Shown here piece by piece: positions 41,344 through 50,515 of a stretch of DNA of 64,000 nt. The position numbers and the translations under genes were made by a program. Source of the stretch: UBA2638 sp046293135 (GTDB lineage: Bacteria > Pseudomonadota > Alphaproteobacteria > Micavibrionales > Micavibrionaceae); assembly GCA_046293135.1 (NCBI GenBank), contig JBKBPR010000002.1, forward strand, positions 434,001 through 498,000, read 5' to 3'. Under the pieces are notes generated by a model, which saw only the letters and a program-made list of their open reading frames with translations, had not been told where the DNA came from and did no database searches. Numbering within the stretch: position 1 is the first letter of the stretch; the number at the start of each line of letters is the position of its first letter.

Positions 41344-43158
41344 ATGCCTGTTTACACCCCTCCGATTGATGATATCAGCTTTGTATTGCATGAGGTTTTG
41401 AACGCCGAAAGCCTGAACGGAATTGAAAAATTTAACGAGCTTTCGGGCGATCTGATGGATCAGATTATTGCCGAGGGCGGTAAAATCTGCGCCGAAGTTT
41501 TATTTCCGCTCAATCAATCGGGCGATCAGGAGGGCTGCCGTTACGAGGACGGCACTGTCACCACGCCCAAAGGCTTTAAAGAGGCCTATGATATGTTCGC
41601 GCAGGGCGGCTGGTGCGGCCTGTCGGCTGATCCTGAATTCGGCGGTATGGGCATGCCCACGCTGTTGAATACGGTGATGCAGGAGCTGATTTGCTCGGCG
41701 AATATGTCGTTCGGAATGTATCCCGGTCTGTCGCAAGGCGCATATGAAGCGCTGCACCATTTCGGAACGGAGGCGCAAAAGGCGCTCTACCTGCCCAAGC
41801 TGGTTGAAGGCACATGGTCGGGCACGATGTGTTTGACAGAGCCGCATTGCGGCACGGATTTGGGGTTGATTAAAACCAAGGCCGTCCCGATAGAGGGCAG
41901 CGGACACGAGGCCAGAAGCACACAATATAAAATCACCGGCACGAAAATTTTCATCTCGGCGGGGGAGCATGACCTGACCGAAAATATTGTGCATCTGGTG
42001 CTTGCAAAATTGCCCGATGCGCCCGAGGGGGTTAAGGGCATTTCGCTTTTTGTTGTTTCTAAATTCCTGCCCAATCCTGATGGAACGCTCGGGGAGCGTA
42101 ACGCCGTTCGCTGTGGCTCGATTGAGCACAAAATGGGTATTCATGCCAATTCAACCTGCGTGATGAATTTTGACGAGGCAATCGGCGAGCTGGTCGGAGA
42201 GCCGCATAAAGGCCTGCGCGCCATGTTCACCATGATGAATGCGGCGCGGCTCGGCGTTGGGATGCAAGGCTTGGGAATTGCCGAAATCGCCTATCAGAAC
42301 GGGCTGGCCTATGCCAAAGACCGCTTGCAGATGCGCTCCCTAACGGGCGTGAAATCACCCGATAAACCCGCTGATCCGATCATCGTTCACCCCGATGTGC
42401 GGCGGATGCTGATGAAGGCCAAAGCCTTTACGGAAGGGGCGCGGGCGCTCGCTTACTGGACGGGCATGCAGCTTGATATTTCGCAGCATCATGAGAGCGC
42501 CGAGGAGCGCAAACGCGCCGATGATCTTGTGGCGTTGCTGACCCCGATCGTTAAGGCTTATCAGACTGATATGGGGCTGGAGATCGCGGTCGATATGCAG
42601 CAATGTTATGGCGGCCATGGCTATATTGCCGAATGGGGTATGGAGCAATATGTCCGTGATGCGCGGATTGCGCAGATCTATGAAGGTACAAACGGCATTC
42701 AGGCGCTGGATCTGGTCGGGCGAAAAATGCCGCAAGGCTATGGACGATTGCTGCGCCGTTTCTTCCACCCTGTCCAGCAATTCATTGAAAAAAATCAAGG
42801 CAATGAGGCTCTGGCCGAATTTGTGTTTCCGCTCGCCAAGGCCTTTATGAAGTTGCAGCAATCTACCGCGATTATCGCCCAGCGCGGCCTGAAAAACCCT
42901 GATGAGGCGGGCGCGGCTTCAGTTGATTATTTGCGGCAATTCGCGTTGGTGGCCATGGGCTATATGTGGTGCTTGCTCGCCAAGGCGGCGCTGGAAGGCA
43001 AGACAAAGGGCGATGAAAGCCGCAATGGGTTTTATGAATCAAAGCTTGTCACGGCGCGGTTTTTCATGGCGCGGATGCTGCCCGAAGCGGATTCAAGATT
43101 TAAAATGGTGATGGCCGGCGCCGATACGCTGATGGCGCTGGATGAGACGGCATTTTAA
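41344..43158 (+). CDS. acyl-CoA dehydrogenase (about 600-residue DmdC-like type)
   Basis: The protein has 604 residues and starts MPVYTPPIDDISFVLHEVL, the N-terminus typical of the large acyl-CoA dehydrogenases with an extra C-terminal domain. FAD-binding motifs are present: MCLTEPHCGTDLGLIKTKA and KITGTKIFISAGEHDLTENIVHLVLAK. The catalytic Glu is in QIYEGTNGIQALDLVGR. The family includes general acyl-CoA dehydrogenases and DmdC (3-methylmercaptopropionyl-CoA); substrate cannot be fixed here. It may work with the HAD/ECH protein and thiolase at 46855-51643. Confidence 0.92.
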   Translation: MPVYTPPIDDISFVLHEVLNAESLNGIEKFNELSGDLMDQIIAEGGKICAEVLFPLNQSGDQEGCRYEDGTVTTPKGFKEAYDMFAQGGWCGLSADPEFGGMGMPTLLNTVMQELICSANMSFGMYPGLSQGAYEALHHFGTEAQKALYLPKLVEGTWSGTMCLTEPHCGTDLGLIKTKAVPIEGSGHEARSTQYKITGTKIFISAGEHDLTENIVHLVLAKLPDAPEGVKGISLFVVSKFLPNPDGTLGERNAVRCGSIEHKMGIHANSTCVMNFDEAIGELVGEPHKGLRAMFTMMNAARLGVGMQGLGIAEIAYQNGLAYAKDRLQMRSLTGVKSPDKPADPIIVHPDVRRMLMKAKAFTEGARALAYWTGMQLDISQHHESAEERKRADDLVALLTPIVKAYQTDMGLEIAVDMQQCYGGHGYIAEWGMEQYVRDARIAQIYEGTNGIQALDLVGRKMPQGYGRLLRRFFHPVQQFIEKNQGNEALAEFVFPLAKAFMKLQQSTAIIAQRGLKNPDEAGAASVDYLRQFALVAMGYMWCLLAKAALEGKTKGDESRNGFYESKLVTARFFMARMLPEADSRFKMVMAGADTLMALDETAF

Positions 43159-43180
43159 AGCTGAATTTTTTGATTTGACC

Positions 43181-43492
43181 TTAATGTTTGTCTTCAAGCA
43201 TCAATAATATTTCGCCTGCAACGCGGTCGGCCTCTTGTTCGGCGATGGTGCGCTTGGCCTGTTCCATATTAGATTGCTGCTTTTGAGTCATCAGCGCTGC
43301 AATCTTATTGAGCGTTTCTTCCCCGATTTCCGCCCGCGCATAACGTGCATTAGCCAGCGCTTCCTCACGGATACGCTGGCTTTTGCTATTCGCACTTTCC
43401 TGATGAACCCCACTATCAACCTGAAGCGCTTTTCCTTGAACAGGCTTCTTTTTTTGTTTGTCCGAGTTGTTTTTTTCTTTCGACCAAAACAT
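43181..43492 (-). CDS. small charged unknown protein
   Basis: The protein has 103 residues, begins MFWSKEKNNSDKQKKK and is Lys/Gln/Glu/Ala-rich and helical, with a region from about 40 to 100 that could form a coiled coil (RIREEALANARYARAEIGEETLNKIAALM). There is no signal peptide. It is convergent with the acyl-CoA dehydrogenase gene, which ends 22 bases away. Not recognised. Confidence 0.6.
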   Translation of the reverse strand: MFWSKEKNNSDKQKKKPVQGKALQVDSGVHQESANSKSQRIREEALANARYARAEIGEETLNKIAALMTQKQQSNMEQAKRTIAEQEADRVAGEILLMLEDKH

Positions 43493-43567
43493 GAGCTAAG
43501 CCTAACCGAAAAGATTTAAGACCCCGTAAACAAAAGCTTAAGCAGCGGTTAAAAACACGACTTTTTT

Positions 43568-44209
43568 TTAAGCGCGTTTGTAATTGAGGATAAAGGCGCG
43601 GGTGGTGAGGTATAACACCAGCCCGTTGAGGCAGTGCCACAGGAAATGCGTGCCGAGCGGGAATACCTCGCACACGGCCATGTCAACGGATCTGAACCCG
43701 ACCGAAGCCGTGAAAACTGCCGCCGCCAGCAGCAATCCGAATTTCTCGCGGGCGGCGTGGTAATAGTGATAAACACCAAATCCCGTCACGAAAATCAAGG
43801 CGGGCGCATATTCGAGCGAGCCGTTAAGCCATTCACGCGGCAGCTGCATCGCTATACCCATCGCCGCAAAAAACGCGACCAGAATTGCGGTGGACTTCCA
43901 GCATTTAAAGCCGATCACATAACGGTTATAAAGCACGATAAAGCAGATCTGATAGGCAAGGATCGGCAGCACATCCATCAACATCGCCCAGACTTGCGCG
44001 AATGTATGGAACAGCGTACTCCCCACCCCCATCGCAAAGATCAGGGCGATCAGGAGAGATGTTTGCCAGCCTAAGGCATTCTCGCGCTTTGCGAGTATAA
44101 AAGCCAAGGTCGCCGCAACAAAAAACGCAGCATTGGTGAGGGCGTTCACAGGCTCCGCCCAGAAGGTGAAATCATTGCGCTCACAGTAAATATCGATATG
44201 CGTCATCAT
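43568..44209 (-). CDS. ceramidase-like (CREST superfamily) membrane hydrolase
   Basis: The protein has 213 residues and seven hydrophobic helices. Family motifs are present: CERNDFTFWAEPVNALTNAAFF near the N-terminus, GSTLFHTFAQVWAMLMDVLPI with the conserved Ser/His/Asp, and GTHFLWHCLNG near the end with two histidines, together forming the proposed zinc site of alkaline ceramidases. Bacterial members may act on lipids or amides; a sphingolipid substrate is possible in alphaproteobacteria but unproven. It has tandem ATG codons at 44209 and 44206. Confidence 0.85.
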   Translation of the reverse strand: MMTHIDIYCERNDFTFWAEPVNALTNAAFFVAATLAFILAKRENALGWQTSLLIALIFAMGVGSTLFHTFAQVWAMLMDVLPILAYQICFIVLYNRYVIGFKCWKSTAILVAFFAAMGIAMQLPREWLNGSLEYAPALIFVTGFGVYHYYHAAREKFGLLLAAAVFTASVGFRSVDMAVCEVFPLGTHFLWHCLNGLVLYLTTRAFILNYKRA

Positions 44210-44298
44210 GGTTTTATAAATCTAGCACATCTGCAGGATTTAAAAAGAGCTCAGTTTAGAATTAAGAGGGGCGGGTAAAAAGATTAGAAAGCAAAATG

Positions 44299-44913
44299 TT
44301 ATGCGATTTCAAGGGCGGAGCAGATATCCTGCGCCCTCGCAAGAAAGCTTTGAAACCCTGCACGTTTTTGAAATTCCGTGGTGGCGAAAATATGAACCCT
44401 CTTTGCCTCTGCCCCCAAATCGCGGCGGTTATCAATTTGAATGGCCACATCAAATTCAACATTTTCGCGCAGATAATTGGCATTCTCAATGATATCAACC
44501 CCGCCTGATTTCTGTCGTTCCAGATAATCAAAGCGATAGGCATTCAGCATACGCGTGAAATAATGCGCGGCATATCCCGCATCGACATGGCGCAGCAATC
44601 CGGCCTCAATAGTTGACCACAGGGCTTGCGGATGGGATTTTCCGTGCTGCGCGCCATCAGGGTAATATGTTTTATCTTCCAGCTTGATAGGTTGGTGTAG
44701 GGCGCTTTTAATACCTCCAACAAATACGGATTTCCCTGAGTCTTTCAAGGCGATTATAGCGACTTTATCAATCCGCGCCACCGAAGCGGGATCGCTCCAA
44801 TCCTTTTTCACCGCATCGGCAAAGGCCGCGCCCAAAGCAAAGGTCTGATCTTTTGCCCTGATATCCAAAGAGCAAAGCGCGTGTTTATAAGAAAGACTTT
44901 TTACATCCAGCAT
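44299..44913 (-). CDS. TsaE-like P-loop protein, paralogue A
   Basis: The protein has 204 residues. It has a degenerate P-loop, IIALKDSGKSVFVGGIKSAL (GKS kept, the first Gly lost), and a C-terminal half with GLLRHVDAGYAAHYF and a VDIIENANYLRENVEFDVAIQI strand-helix unit, the layout of TsaE, the ATPase of tRNA t6A synthesis. It shares this pattern with the gene at 46140-46769. It lacks the classic TsaE GDLGAGKT, so it is unlikely to be the true TsaE. It lies in the same direction as its paralogue, on the other side of the antiporter gene. Confidence 0.55.
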   Translation of the reverse strand: MLDVKSLSYKHALCSLDIRAKDQTFALGAAFADAVKKDWSDPASVARIDKVAIIALKDSGKSVFVGGIKSALHQPIKLEDKTYYPDGAQHGKSHPQALWSTIEAGLLRHVDAGYAAHYFTRMLNAYRFDYLERQKSGGVDIIENANYLRENVEFDVAIQIDNRRDLGAEAKRVHIFATTEFQKRAGFQSFLARAQDICSALEIA

Positions 44914-45114
44914 TCGCAGCTTGTATCCCTATGGCACAAAAAGACTCATTTGTCTTTTTTCATGCCTTTATCCCTGTTGAAGATTTGATAGTACTATAAA
45001 CGAAAACGCCTGCCTTTTTCAGCAAAAAAATTCATATGGAAGATATGCCCTGAAATCTGATATTATCAAAAGGCAGCCATAGGGTTGTAACAATTTTGAG
45101 AAACGACTTTCCCC

Positions 45115-46128
45115 ATGCTCATGACAGCTTTTATTCTCGGCGGCCTCGTGCTGCTTTTTTTTGGTGGTGATCTTTTGGTCAGCGGCGCGATCAATATCGC
45201 CAAACGCCTTGGTATGTCCGAGCTTTTGATCGGTATTACGCTGGTTGGTTTCGGCACATCAACGCCAGAGCTGATGACTTCTATTCTCGCCACATTTGAA
45301 GGCCAGCCGGGGATTGCTGTCGGCAATGTCGTAGGGTCAAATATCGCCAATATCGCCCTGATTTTAGGGGTGGCGGCACTGATTTATCCCTTAGCCTGCG
45401 ATCAAAAAGCCTTTCGGCGCGACGGGACATTTATGGTTCTGGCAACGCTATTATATCTGGGTGTTTGCCTTTTGGGCGCTATGACCTTGTGGATGGGGCT
45501 TGTTTTTGTGACCGCGCTGATCACGTATATCGTGACCTGTATTGTGCTGGAGTTGAGAGAAAACAAAGCCGCTTTGCTCGGCGTTGAAACGGCTGGCGGA
45601 TCTATAATTGATTCAGGCGCAGTCCAATCTCAACCAGAAACAGAGCAGCCCCAACCGCCGCAAAAGCATTTGGCTTTCAGTTTCGGGCAATTTGTATTTG
45701 GCCTGATTTTGACCTTTATCGGCGCGAAATTGCTCGTGGATGGCTCGATTGATCTGGCGCGTTTGTTCGGCATCTCCGAAACGATTATCGGCCTGACGAT
45801 TGTTGCGATCGGAACATCAATGCCCGAGCTTGTGGCCTCGGCTATGGCGGCGTTCCGCAAAAACACCGATATAGCTTTCGGCAATATAATCGGCTCGAAC
45901 ATCTATAATATTTTGGGCATTTTGGGGATTACCGCGATTTTACATCCCTTTGCCGTCCCTGAGCAGATCATGGAGCTGGATATCTGGATTATGCTGGGCA
46001 TCACTGCGTTACTGATGATTTTTGCGCGGTGGGGATGGGTTATATCCCGCTGGAAGGGCGGTGTATTTTTATCCCTTTACGCAGCCTATTTGCTGCTTTT
46101 GGTGCTTATCGCTACAAAAGCTGTATAA
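45115..46128 (+). CDS. calcium/sodium antiporter (CaxA/YrbG-like)
   Basis: The protein has 337 residues with about ten helices in two inverted halves, each with the family alpha-repeat: GFGTSTPELMTS/GNVVGSNIANIALI in the first, IGTSMPELVASA/GNIIGSNIYNILGI in the second. A Glu/Gln/Pro-rich cytoplasmic loop joins them (about 160-185). It exchanges Ca2+ for Na+ or H+ across the inner membrane. ATG 45115 has a second in-frame ATG at 45121. Its neighbours on both sides are TsaE-like paralogues on the opposite strand. Confidence 0.93.
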   Translation: MLMTAFILGGLVLLFFGGDLLVSGAINIAKRLGMSELLIGITLVGFGTSTPELMTSILATFEGQPGIAVGNVVGSNIANIALILGVAALIYPLACDQKAFRRDGTFMVLATLLYLGVCLLGAMTLWMGLVFVTALITYIVTCIVLELRENKAALLGVETAGGSIIDSGAVQSQPETEQPQPPQKHLAFSFGQFVFGLILTFIGAKLLVDGSIDLARLFGISETIIGLTIVAIGTSMPELVASAMAAFRKNTDIAFGNIIGSNIYNILGILGITAILHPFAVPEQIMELDIWIMLGITALLMIFARWGWVISRWKGGVFLSLYAAYLLLLVLIATKAV

Positions 46129-46139
46129 AAATAGCGACT

Positions 46140-46769
46140 TTAAGGGGTTATATCGGGGTGGTCATAGTCCTGATCGCCCTTGCGGGTTAAAGGGAGAGCA
46201 TAGTGCGCGCTATCGGCCAAAAATGATCGAAACGCGGGTGTGCTTGCAAATTCATCATCGGCATAAACCGTGAGAACGCGCTCAAAATTATCAGTGTTTT
46301 CGGTTTTATCAATCTCGATGATACAAGAATAAATCGGATCTCTGAATTTTCTGGCATGTTCAACGATTTGAATGCCGTTTGCGCCCAGCCCTTGTTCCAA
46401 TGTACGCCAATGCATCGGGAAATTATCCGGATCATCTTCATCGGGCTGTACGGCCATATCAAAATGGCGGATTAGCCCTTGTTTTTCTGTGTCCGTATCC
46501 CAAGAACCGTTCACGGCAATCATGGCCATTTGTAATGGCTTATATTCACTGCCCAGCCCGCTATAAACTCCTCTGGCAAAAGAACTCTTACCGCTTAGTG
46601 TCGGTGCGATCAGGCCTATCGTGATAACCTCGCGGTTTAATGTCGCACGGCTTTCTTCGTTCAGGGTTTGGGCGAAGTTTTCACCCAGCGCAACAAGCGA
46701 TTCCCAATCTTTGATCTGGAATTTTGCGCGGATATCCGTTTCTTTTAGTTCTGCGGAATTGATTGGCAT
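46140..46769 (-). CDS. TsaE-like P-loop protein, paralogue B
   Basis: The protein has 209 residues from ATG 46769; the frame also opens at TTG 46772. It carries IGLIAPTLSGKSSFARGVYSGLG, a P-loop with GKSSFARG close to the GKT-FARG of TsaE but with the first Gly replaced, then WRTLEQGLGANGIQIVEHARKF, which matches the TsaE segment in which a Gly-Ile and acidic residue follow the LG.EE region. It is a paralogue of the 44299 gene. Function is inferred only at the level of a P-loop NTP-binding protein. Its end is convergent with the antiporter gene, 11 bases apart. Confidence 0.6.
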   Translation of the reverse strand: MPINSAELKETDIRAKFQIKDWESLVALGENFAQTLNEESRATLNREVITIGLIAPTLSGKSSFARGVYSGLGSEYKPLQMAMIAVNGSWDTDTEKQGLIRHFDMAVQPDEDDPDNFPMHWRTLEQGLGANGIQIVEHARKFRDPIYSCIIEIDKTENTDNFERVLTVYADDEFASTPAFRSFLADSAHYALPLTRKGDQDYDHPDITP

Positions 46770-46854
46770 CAATAAAACCGTTTCACCTTAAATTGACCTT
46801 TAAAAATCTGGTCTTTTCTATGGTGAAGTGTAGAACAAAACTCGTAAAAAACCG

Positions 46855-49272
46855 TTAATTTCTCAGCGGTTTGCCGTTATCGAGCATATGTTCAATCCGC
46901 GCCATTGTGCCCTCATTGCGGATAAGATACGCAAATTGCTCAAGCTCCAGCTTTAACAGATCATCTTCGCTGATCGGCTTTGTCCAATCCGCAGCCGAGC
47001 CGCCGCACAGCACTTCGGCCAAATGGCCTGACACAACAATATCATAGGGCGTAGCCTTGCCGGATTTTGCAAGATCGGCAACGGCCAGATCAAGCGCAAC
47101 GCGCCCGCTTTCCCCCGGCATACGCACAGCGGCGATTTTCTCCGGCGCTTCATAGCCCACCTCAACCATCGCCAAGGCGCGCATTTTTGCGTCATATAGC
47201 AAGCGGTCGCGGTTCATGGTAATGCCGTCTGTCTCGCGGAAATAACCGATATCCTTGGCTTCTTGGGCTGATTTGGCAACTTGCGCCGTACCGATTGTTT
47301 CAAAGGTCTTGCGTACCGCGCCCATCGGCGTGGTATCGGGGGAGAACCAGAGATTGTCCTTGTCAATTTTGCCGAGGTCTTTTTTGAACTTGGCGCGCTC
47401 GCGCTCGATATTGCGCAAGATCATCTCCTTACAGCCGCCCCATCCAGGGATCAAACCAACTCCGACCTCAACCAGGCCGCAATAGGTTTCGGCATGTGCC
47501 TGAACCGCATCGGAAGCGAGCAGGATTTCACACCCGCCGCCCAAGGCCATACCGCTTGGCGCGGAAATAACCGGGAACGGCGCGTATTTCAAATCCATAA
47601 AGGCTTTTTGTCCGGCGGCGATGAATTCCTCAACTTGCGGGAAGAGCGCGACATTGATCATAAACATCGCCAGACCGAGATTGGCCCCTGCGGAAAAATG
47701 TGCGGCTTCGTTATAGACCACGAGCGCCTTATATTCGCCGGACCCGTCACCAATCGTTTTGATTGCGCGCCCCAGAAGCTCGAAAATCTGTTCATCGAAT
47801 GTGTTCATCTTCGAGGTTTTTTCAAAGCATAAAACCCCGTCGCCGATATCCCAAACGCTGGCAGATCCGTTTTTCATGACGGGCTTGGCGGAGAGTTTCA
47901 AATCAGAAAGCAGCAGCACACCTTCGGGGCGGATAATATCGTGATAAACCCCGTCCGTGCCGAAATATTGCCGCACTCCATTTTCGATCCTGTAAAATGT
48001 TCCCTCGCCCAGTTTTTCGAGCAAGGCGGGAACGGGTAAGCCTTCGGCTTTCAGCCGCGCTGCGAACCATCCCGCGCCGAGCTGGTCGATCATTTCGAAC
48101 GGCCCTGATTTCCAGTTATAGCCAAGCTTCATCGCCTCATCGACATCACGGATGTTATCGGCAATTTCAGGCACAAGCGCGGCGGCATAGGCCATTGTTT
48201 GCGAAAGCACCGCCCACGCGTAACGTCCACCGCTATCAGGGCTTTCGACAACAGCGCGAAGCCCCTTACGTCCCGCTTCGAGCGAGGGCATTGCGGGCTT
48301 TTCAGCCCTGTGATATTGGCCTTCGTCAAAGCTTGAAGCGTTGATTTTCAGCGCTTGTTTTTGGCGGCTGCCATCGGGGTTAAGGCGATAAAATCCGCCC
48401 TTGCCCTTACGCCCCGTATAGCCCGCCTTAATCATCCCGTGAATGAAATCGTAATCCTTGAACAAGGCGCGATAGGCATCCTCCTGCGGTAGGGTTGAGA
48501 GCAGCGAGCCTGAAAGATGCGGCATCAGATCAATCCCGACCAGATCAATCAGCCCGAACACGCCCGTTTTGGGAATGCCGACAGGGCGCGACATTACGGC
48601 ATCGGCTTCCTCGACGGAAATGCCGAGATTGATCGCCTCATTGATTCCGGCGGTCAGCCAGAACACGCCCAGACGATTGGCGATAAAGCCCGGCGTGTCA
48701 TGGCATTCAACAACGCCTTTGCCGAGCTTGATATCACAAAATTCGCGCACTGCCTCAATTGCGTCCTTGCGGGTTTTCTCACCGACCACAAGTTCCAGCA
48801 GGCGCATATAGCGCGGCGGGTTAAAAAAATGGGTAATCAGGAAATCTTGTGCAAATTCCGCGCTCTGCCCCTCGATCAGGTTTTTGAGCGGAATGGTCGA
48901 AGTGTTCGAAGACACGATCGAGCCTTTCTTACGGTTGGCATCAATCTTTTTATAGGTTTCGTGCTTGACCTTTATATCCTCAAGAACAACCTCAATGATC
49001 CAGTCGCAATCACCGAGCAAGCCCAGATCATCTTCGAGATTGCCCGCCGTGATTCGCTTGGCGTTGGATTTGTGCATAAACGGCGCGGGGTCGGTTTTGA
49101 GCATTTTCTCAATCGCGCTTTTGGCAAAGCCGTTCCTGTCACCGCCAAATTTCTCAAGATCGGGCGGTACAATATCAAGCAAAACCACATTATATCCAGC
49201 ATTGGCAATCTGCGCGGCAATCCCGCTGCCCATGACTCCTGATCCGATCACTGCAATTTTGTTGATGCTCAT
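46855..49272 (-). CDS. 3-hydroxyacyl-CoA dehydrogenase/enoyl-CoA hydratase fusion
   Basis: The protein has 805 residues. The NAD-binding domain comes first (IAVIGSGVMGSGIAAQIANAGYNV, residues 6-29), then the HAD C-terminal domains (about 190-420), and last a crotonase-type hydratase domain (about 470-700, with SAPSGMALGGGCEILLASD). The domain order is the reverse of E. coli FadB. Together with the thiolase upstream on the same strand it would catalyse beta-oxidation steps. ATG 49272. Confidence 0.95.
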   Translation of the reverse strand: MSINKIAVIGSGVMGSGIAAQIANAGYNVVLLDIVPPDLEKFGGDRNGFAKSAIEKMLKTDPAPFMHKSNAKRITAGNLEDDLGLLGDCDWIIEVVLEDIKVKHETYKKIDANRKKGSIVSSNTSTIPLKNLIEGQSAEFAQDFLITHFFNPPRYMRLLELVVGEKTRKDAIEAVREFCDIKLGKGVVECHDTPGFIANRLGVFWLTAGINEAINLGISVEEADAVMSRPVGIPKTGVFGLIDLVGIDLMPHLSGSLLSTLPQEDAYRALFKDYDFIHGMIKAGYTGRKGKGGFYRLNPDGSRQKQALKINASSFDEGQYHRAEKPAMPSLEAGRKGLRAVVESPDSGGRYAWAVLSQTMAYAAALVPEIADNIRDVDEAMKLGYNWKSGPFEMIDQLGAGWFAARLKAEGLPVPALLEKLGEGTFYRIENGVRQYFGTDGVYHDIIRPEGVLLLSDLKLSAKPVMKNGSASVWDIGDGVLCFEKTSKMNTFDEQIFELLGRAIKTIGDGSGEYKALVVYNEAAHFSAGANLGLAMFMINVALFPQVEEFIAAGQKAFMDLKYAPFPVISAPSGMALGGGCEILLASDAVQAHAETYCGLVEVGVGLIPGWGGCKEMILRNIERERAKFKKDLGKIDKDNLWFSPDTTPMGAVRKTFETIGTAQVAKSAQEAKDIGYFRETDGITMNRDRLLYDAKMRALAMVEVGYEAPEKIAAVRMPGESGRVALDLAVADLAKSGKATPYDIVVSGHLAEVLCGGSAADWTKPISEDDLLKLELEQFAYLIRNEGTMARIEHMLDNGKPLRN

Positions 49273-49394
49273 ATCTATTCGCCTTTTGGTCTTTGCTGAT
49301 TGTGTTTCTGTTTTTGTCTGGTTTTTAAAAATTTCAGTGACACAATCATATAATGTTCTTGCCTATGCTGTCATCCCGAATATAATTTCGGTTC

Positions 49395-50363
49395 ATGGAT
49401 ATGCTTCTTATCAATCTGCAATCTCCGATCATCATGTTTTTCATGTTGGGATTATTTGCTGGATTGGTGCGCTCCGATCTCGAAATCCCCACCATTATGG
49501 CCAAGGGCTTTGCGCTGTATCTGATCGCCGCTATCGGCCTGAAGGGCGGCATGGCAATCACCAATGAACCGATCCCCGATTCGTTTATCACTCTTATTTT
49601 GGTCGGGGTTGCGGCGGGGTTTATCCTCCCCTTCATCGGCTACGGCCTGCTGCGCAAAACCTCAACGATCGGCCCGATTGATGCGGCGGCGATTGCGGGG
49701 CATTACGGTTCGGTCAGCCTTGTAACATTTATCGCCGCGGGGGAATTTCTCCGTAGCCAGACCGGAACGGGTGCATCGGGGCAGTTTGTAGCGCTTTTGG
49801 CCTTTATGGAATCGCCGGCTATTCTCGCCGCCTTGCTGCTGGCCGCGCCGCATTTGGGCAATAAGGCCACCAAACGCCGCAAGCGTGATATCGCCCGCGA
49901 AGTCTTTTTGAACGGTACGATGGTGTTGTTGCTTGGCTCGATGCTGATCGGCGCTGTTACGCCCGATAAGGAGCTGTCGACCTTGACAACGGTTTTTGTT
50001 GATCCGTTCAAGGGCGTGCTCTGCTTTTTCCTGCTGGATATGGGGATACGGATTGGCCGCCAGTTCAAAGCGCTCAGCCATATCGAGCCGTCCGTTCTCA
50101 GCTTTGCCTTTACCATGCCGCTGATCGGCTCTGTTTTTGCGCTGGGTTTAAGCGCGATGATCGGCCTTGGTCATTCAGAGGCGTTTTTGTTTATAACCTT
50201 GTGTGCCAGCGCCTCTTATATCGCTGTTCCCGCGGCGCTGAAAATCGCGCTGCCGGAGGCGAATGACGCGCTTTATACCGCGCTGCCGCTGGCGCTGAGT
50301 TTCCCGTTTAATATTGCGCTGGGTATCCCGCTCTATTACTGGCTGGCTGGCTTTCTTGGGTGA
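49395..50363 (+). CDS. SbtA-type sodium-dependent bicarbonate transporter family protein
   Basis: The protein has 322 residues with about ten helices and the SbtA/DUF897 pattern: IMAKGFALYLIAAIGLKGG, DAAAIAGHYGSVSLVTF, ALLAFMESPAILAALLLA and CASASYIAVPAALKIALPEA. Cyanobacterial SbtA imports bicarbonate with sodium; in other bacteria the substrate is untested. It is oriented against its neighbours and lies between two beta-oxidation genes. There is no adjacent SbtB-type regulator. A second in-frame ATG lies at 49401. Confidence 0.9.
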   Translation: MDMLLINLQSPIIMFFMLGLFAGLVRSDLEIPTIMAKGFALYLIAAIGLKGGMAITNEPIPDSFITLILVGVAAGFILPFIGYGLLRKTSTIGPIDAAAIAGHYGSVSLVTFIAAGEFLRSQTGTGASGQFVALLAFMESPAILAALLLAAPHLGNKATKRRKRDIAREVFLNGTMVLLLGSMLIGAVTPDKELSTLTTVFVDPFKGVLCFFLLDMGIRIGRQFKALSHIEPSVLSFAFTMPLIGSVFALGLSAMIGLGHSEAFLFITLCASASYIAVPAALKIALPEANDALYTALPLALSFPFNIALGIPLYYWLAGFLG

Positions 50364-50382
50364 TTATTTATCTAAAACTTAG

Positions 50383-50482
50383 ATGTCATTCCGACCGAGT
50401 GGCGCAGCCATGAGCGGAGGAATCTCGAAACAAATCCCCAAGATCCCTCGACTTCAGCGCTATCACGCTTTCGCTCGGGATG
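50383..50482. repeat. REP-like palindromic element
   Basis: The element begins GTCATTCCGACCGAG and ends GCTCGGGATGAC, imperfect complements, with an inner pair GGAATCTCG/AGATCCCTCG. Related half-sites GTCATCCCGA occur at 15193 and near 49371. It lies between the convergent SbtA and thiolase genes, a usual place for repetitive extragenic palindromes. Confidence 0.65.
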
Positions 50483-50515
50483 ACGTTATAAACCAATACC
50501 TTGTAAGAACAAGTT

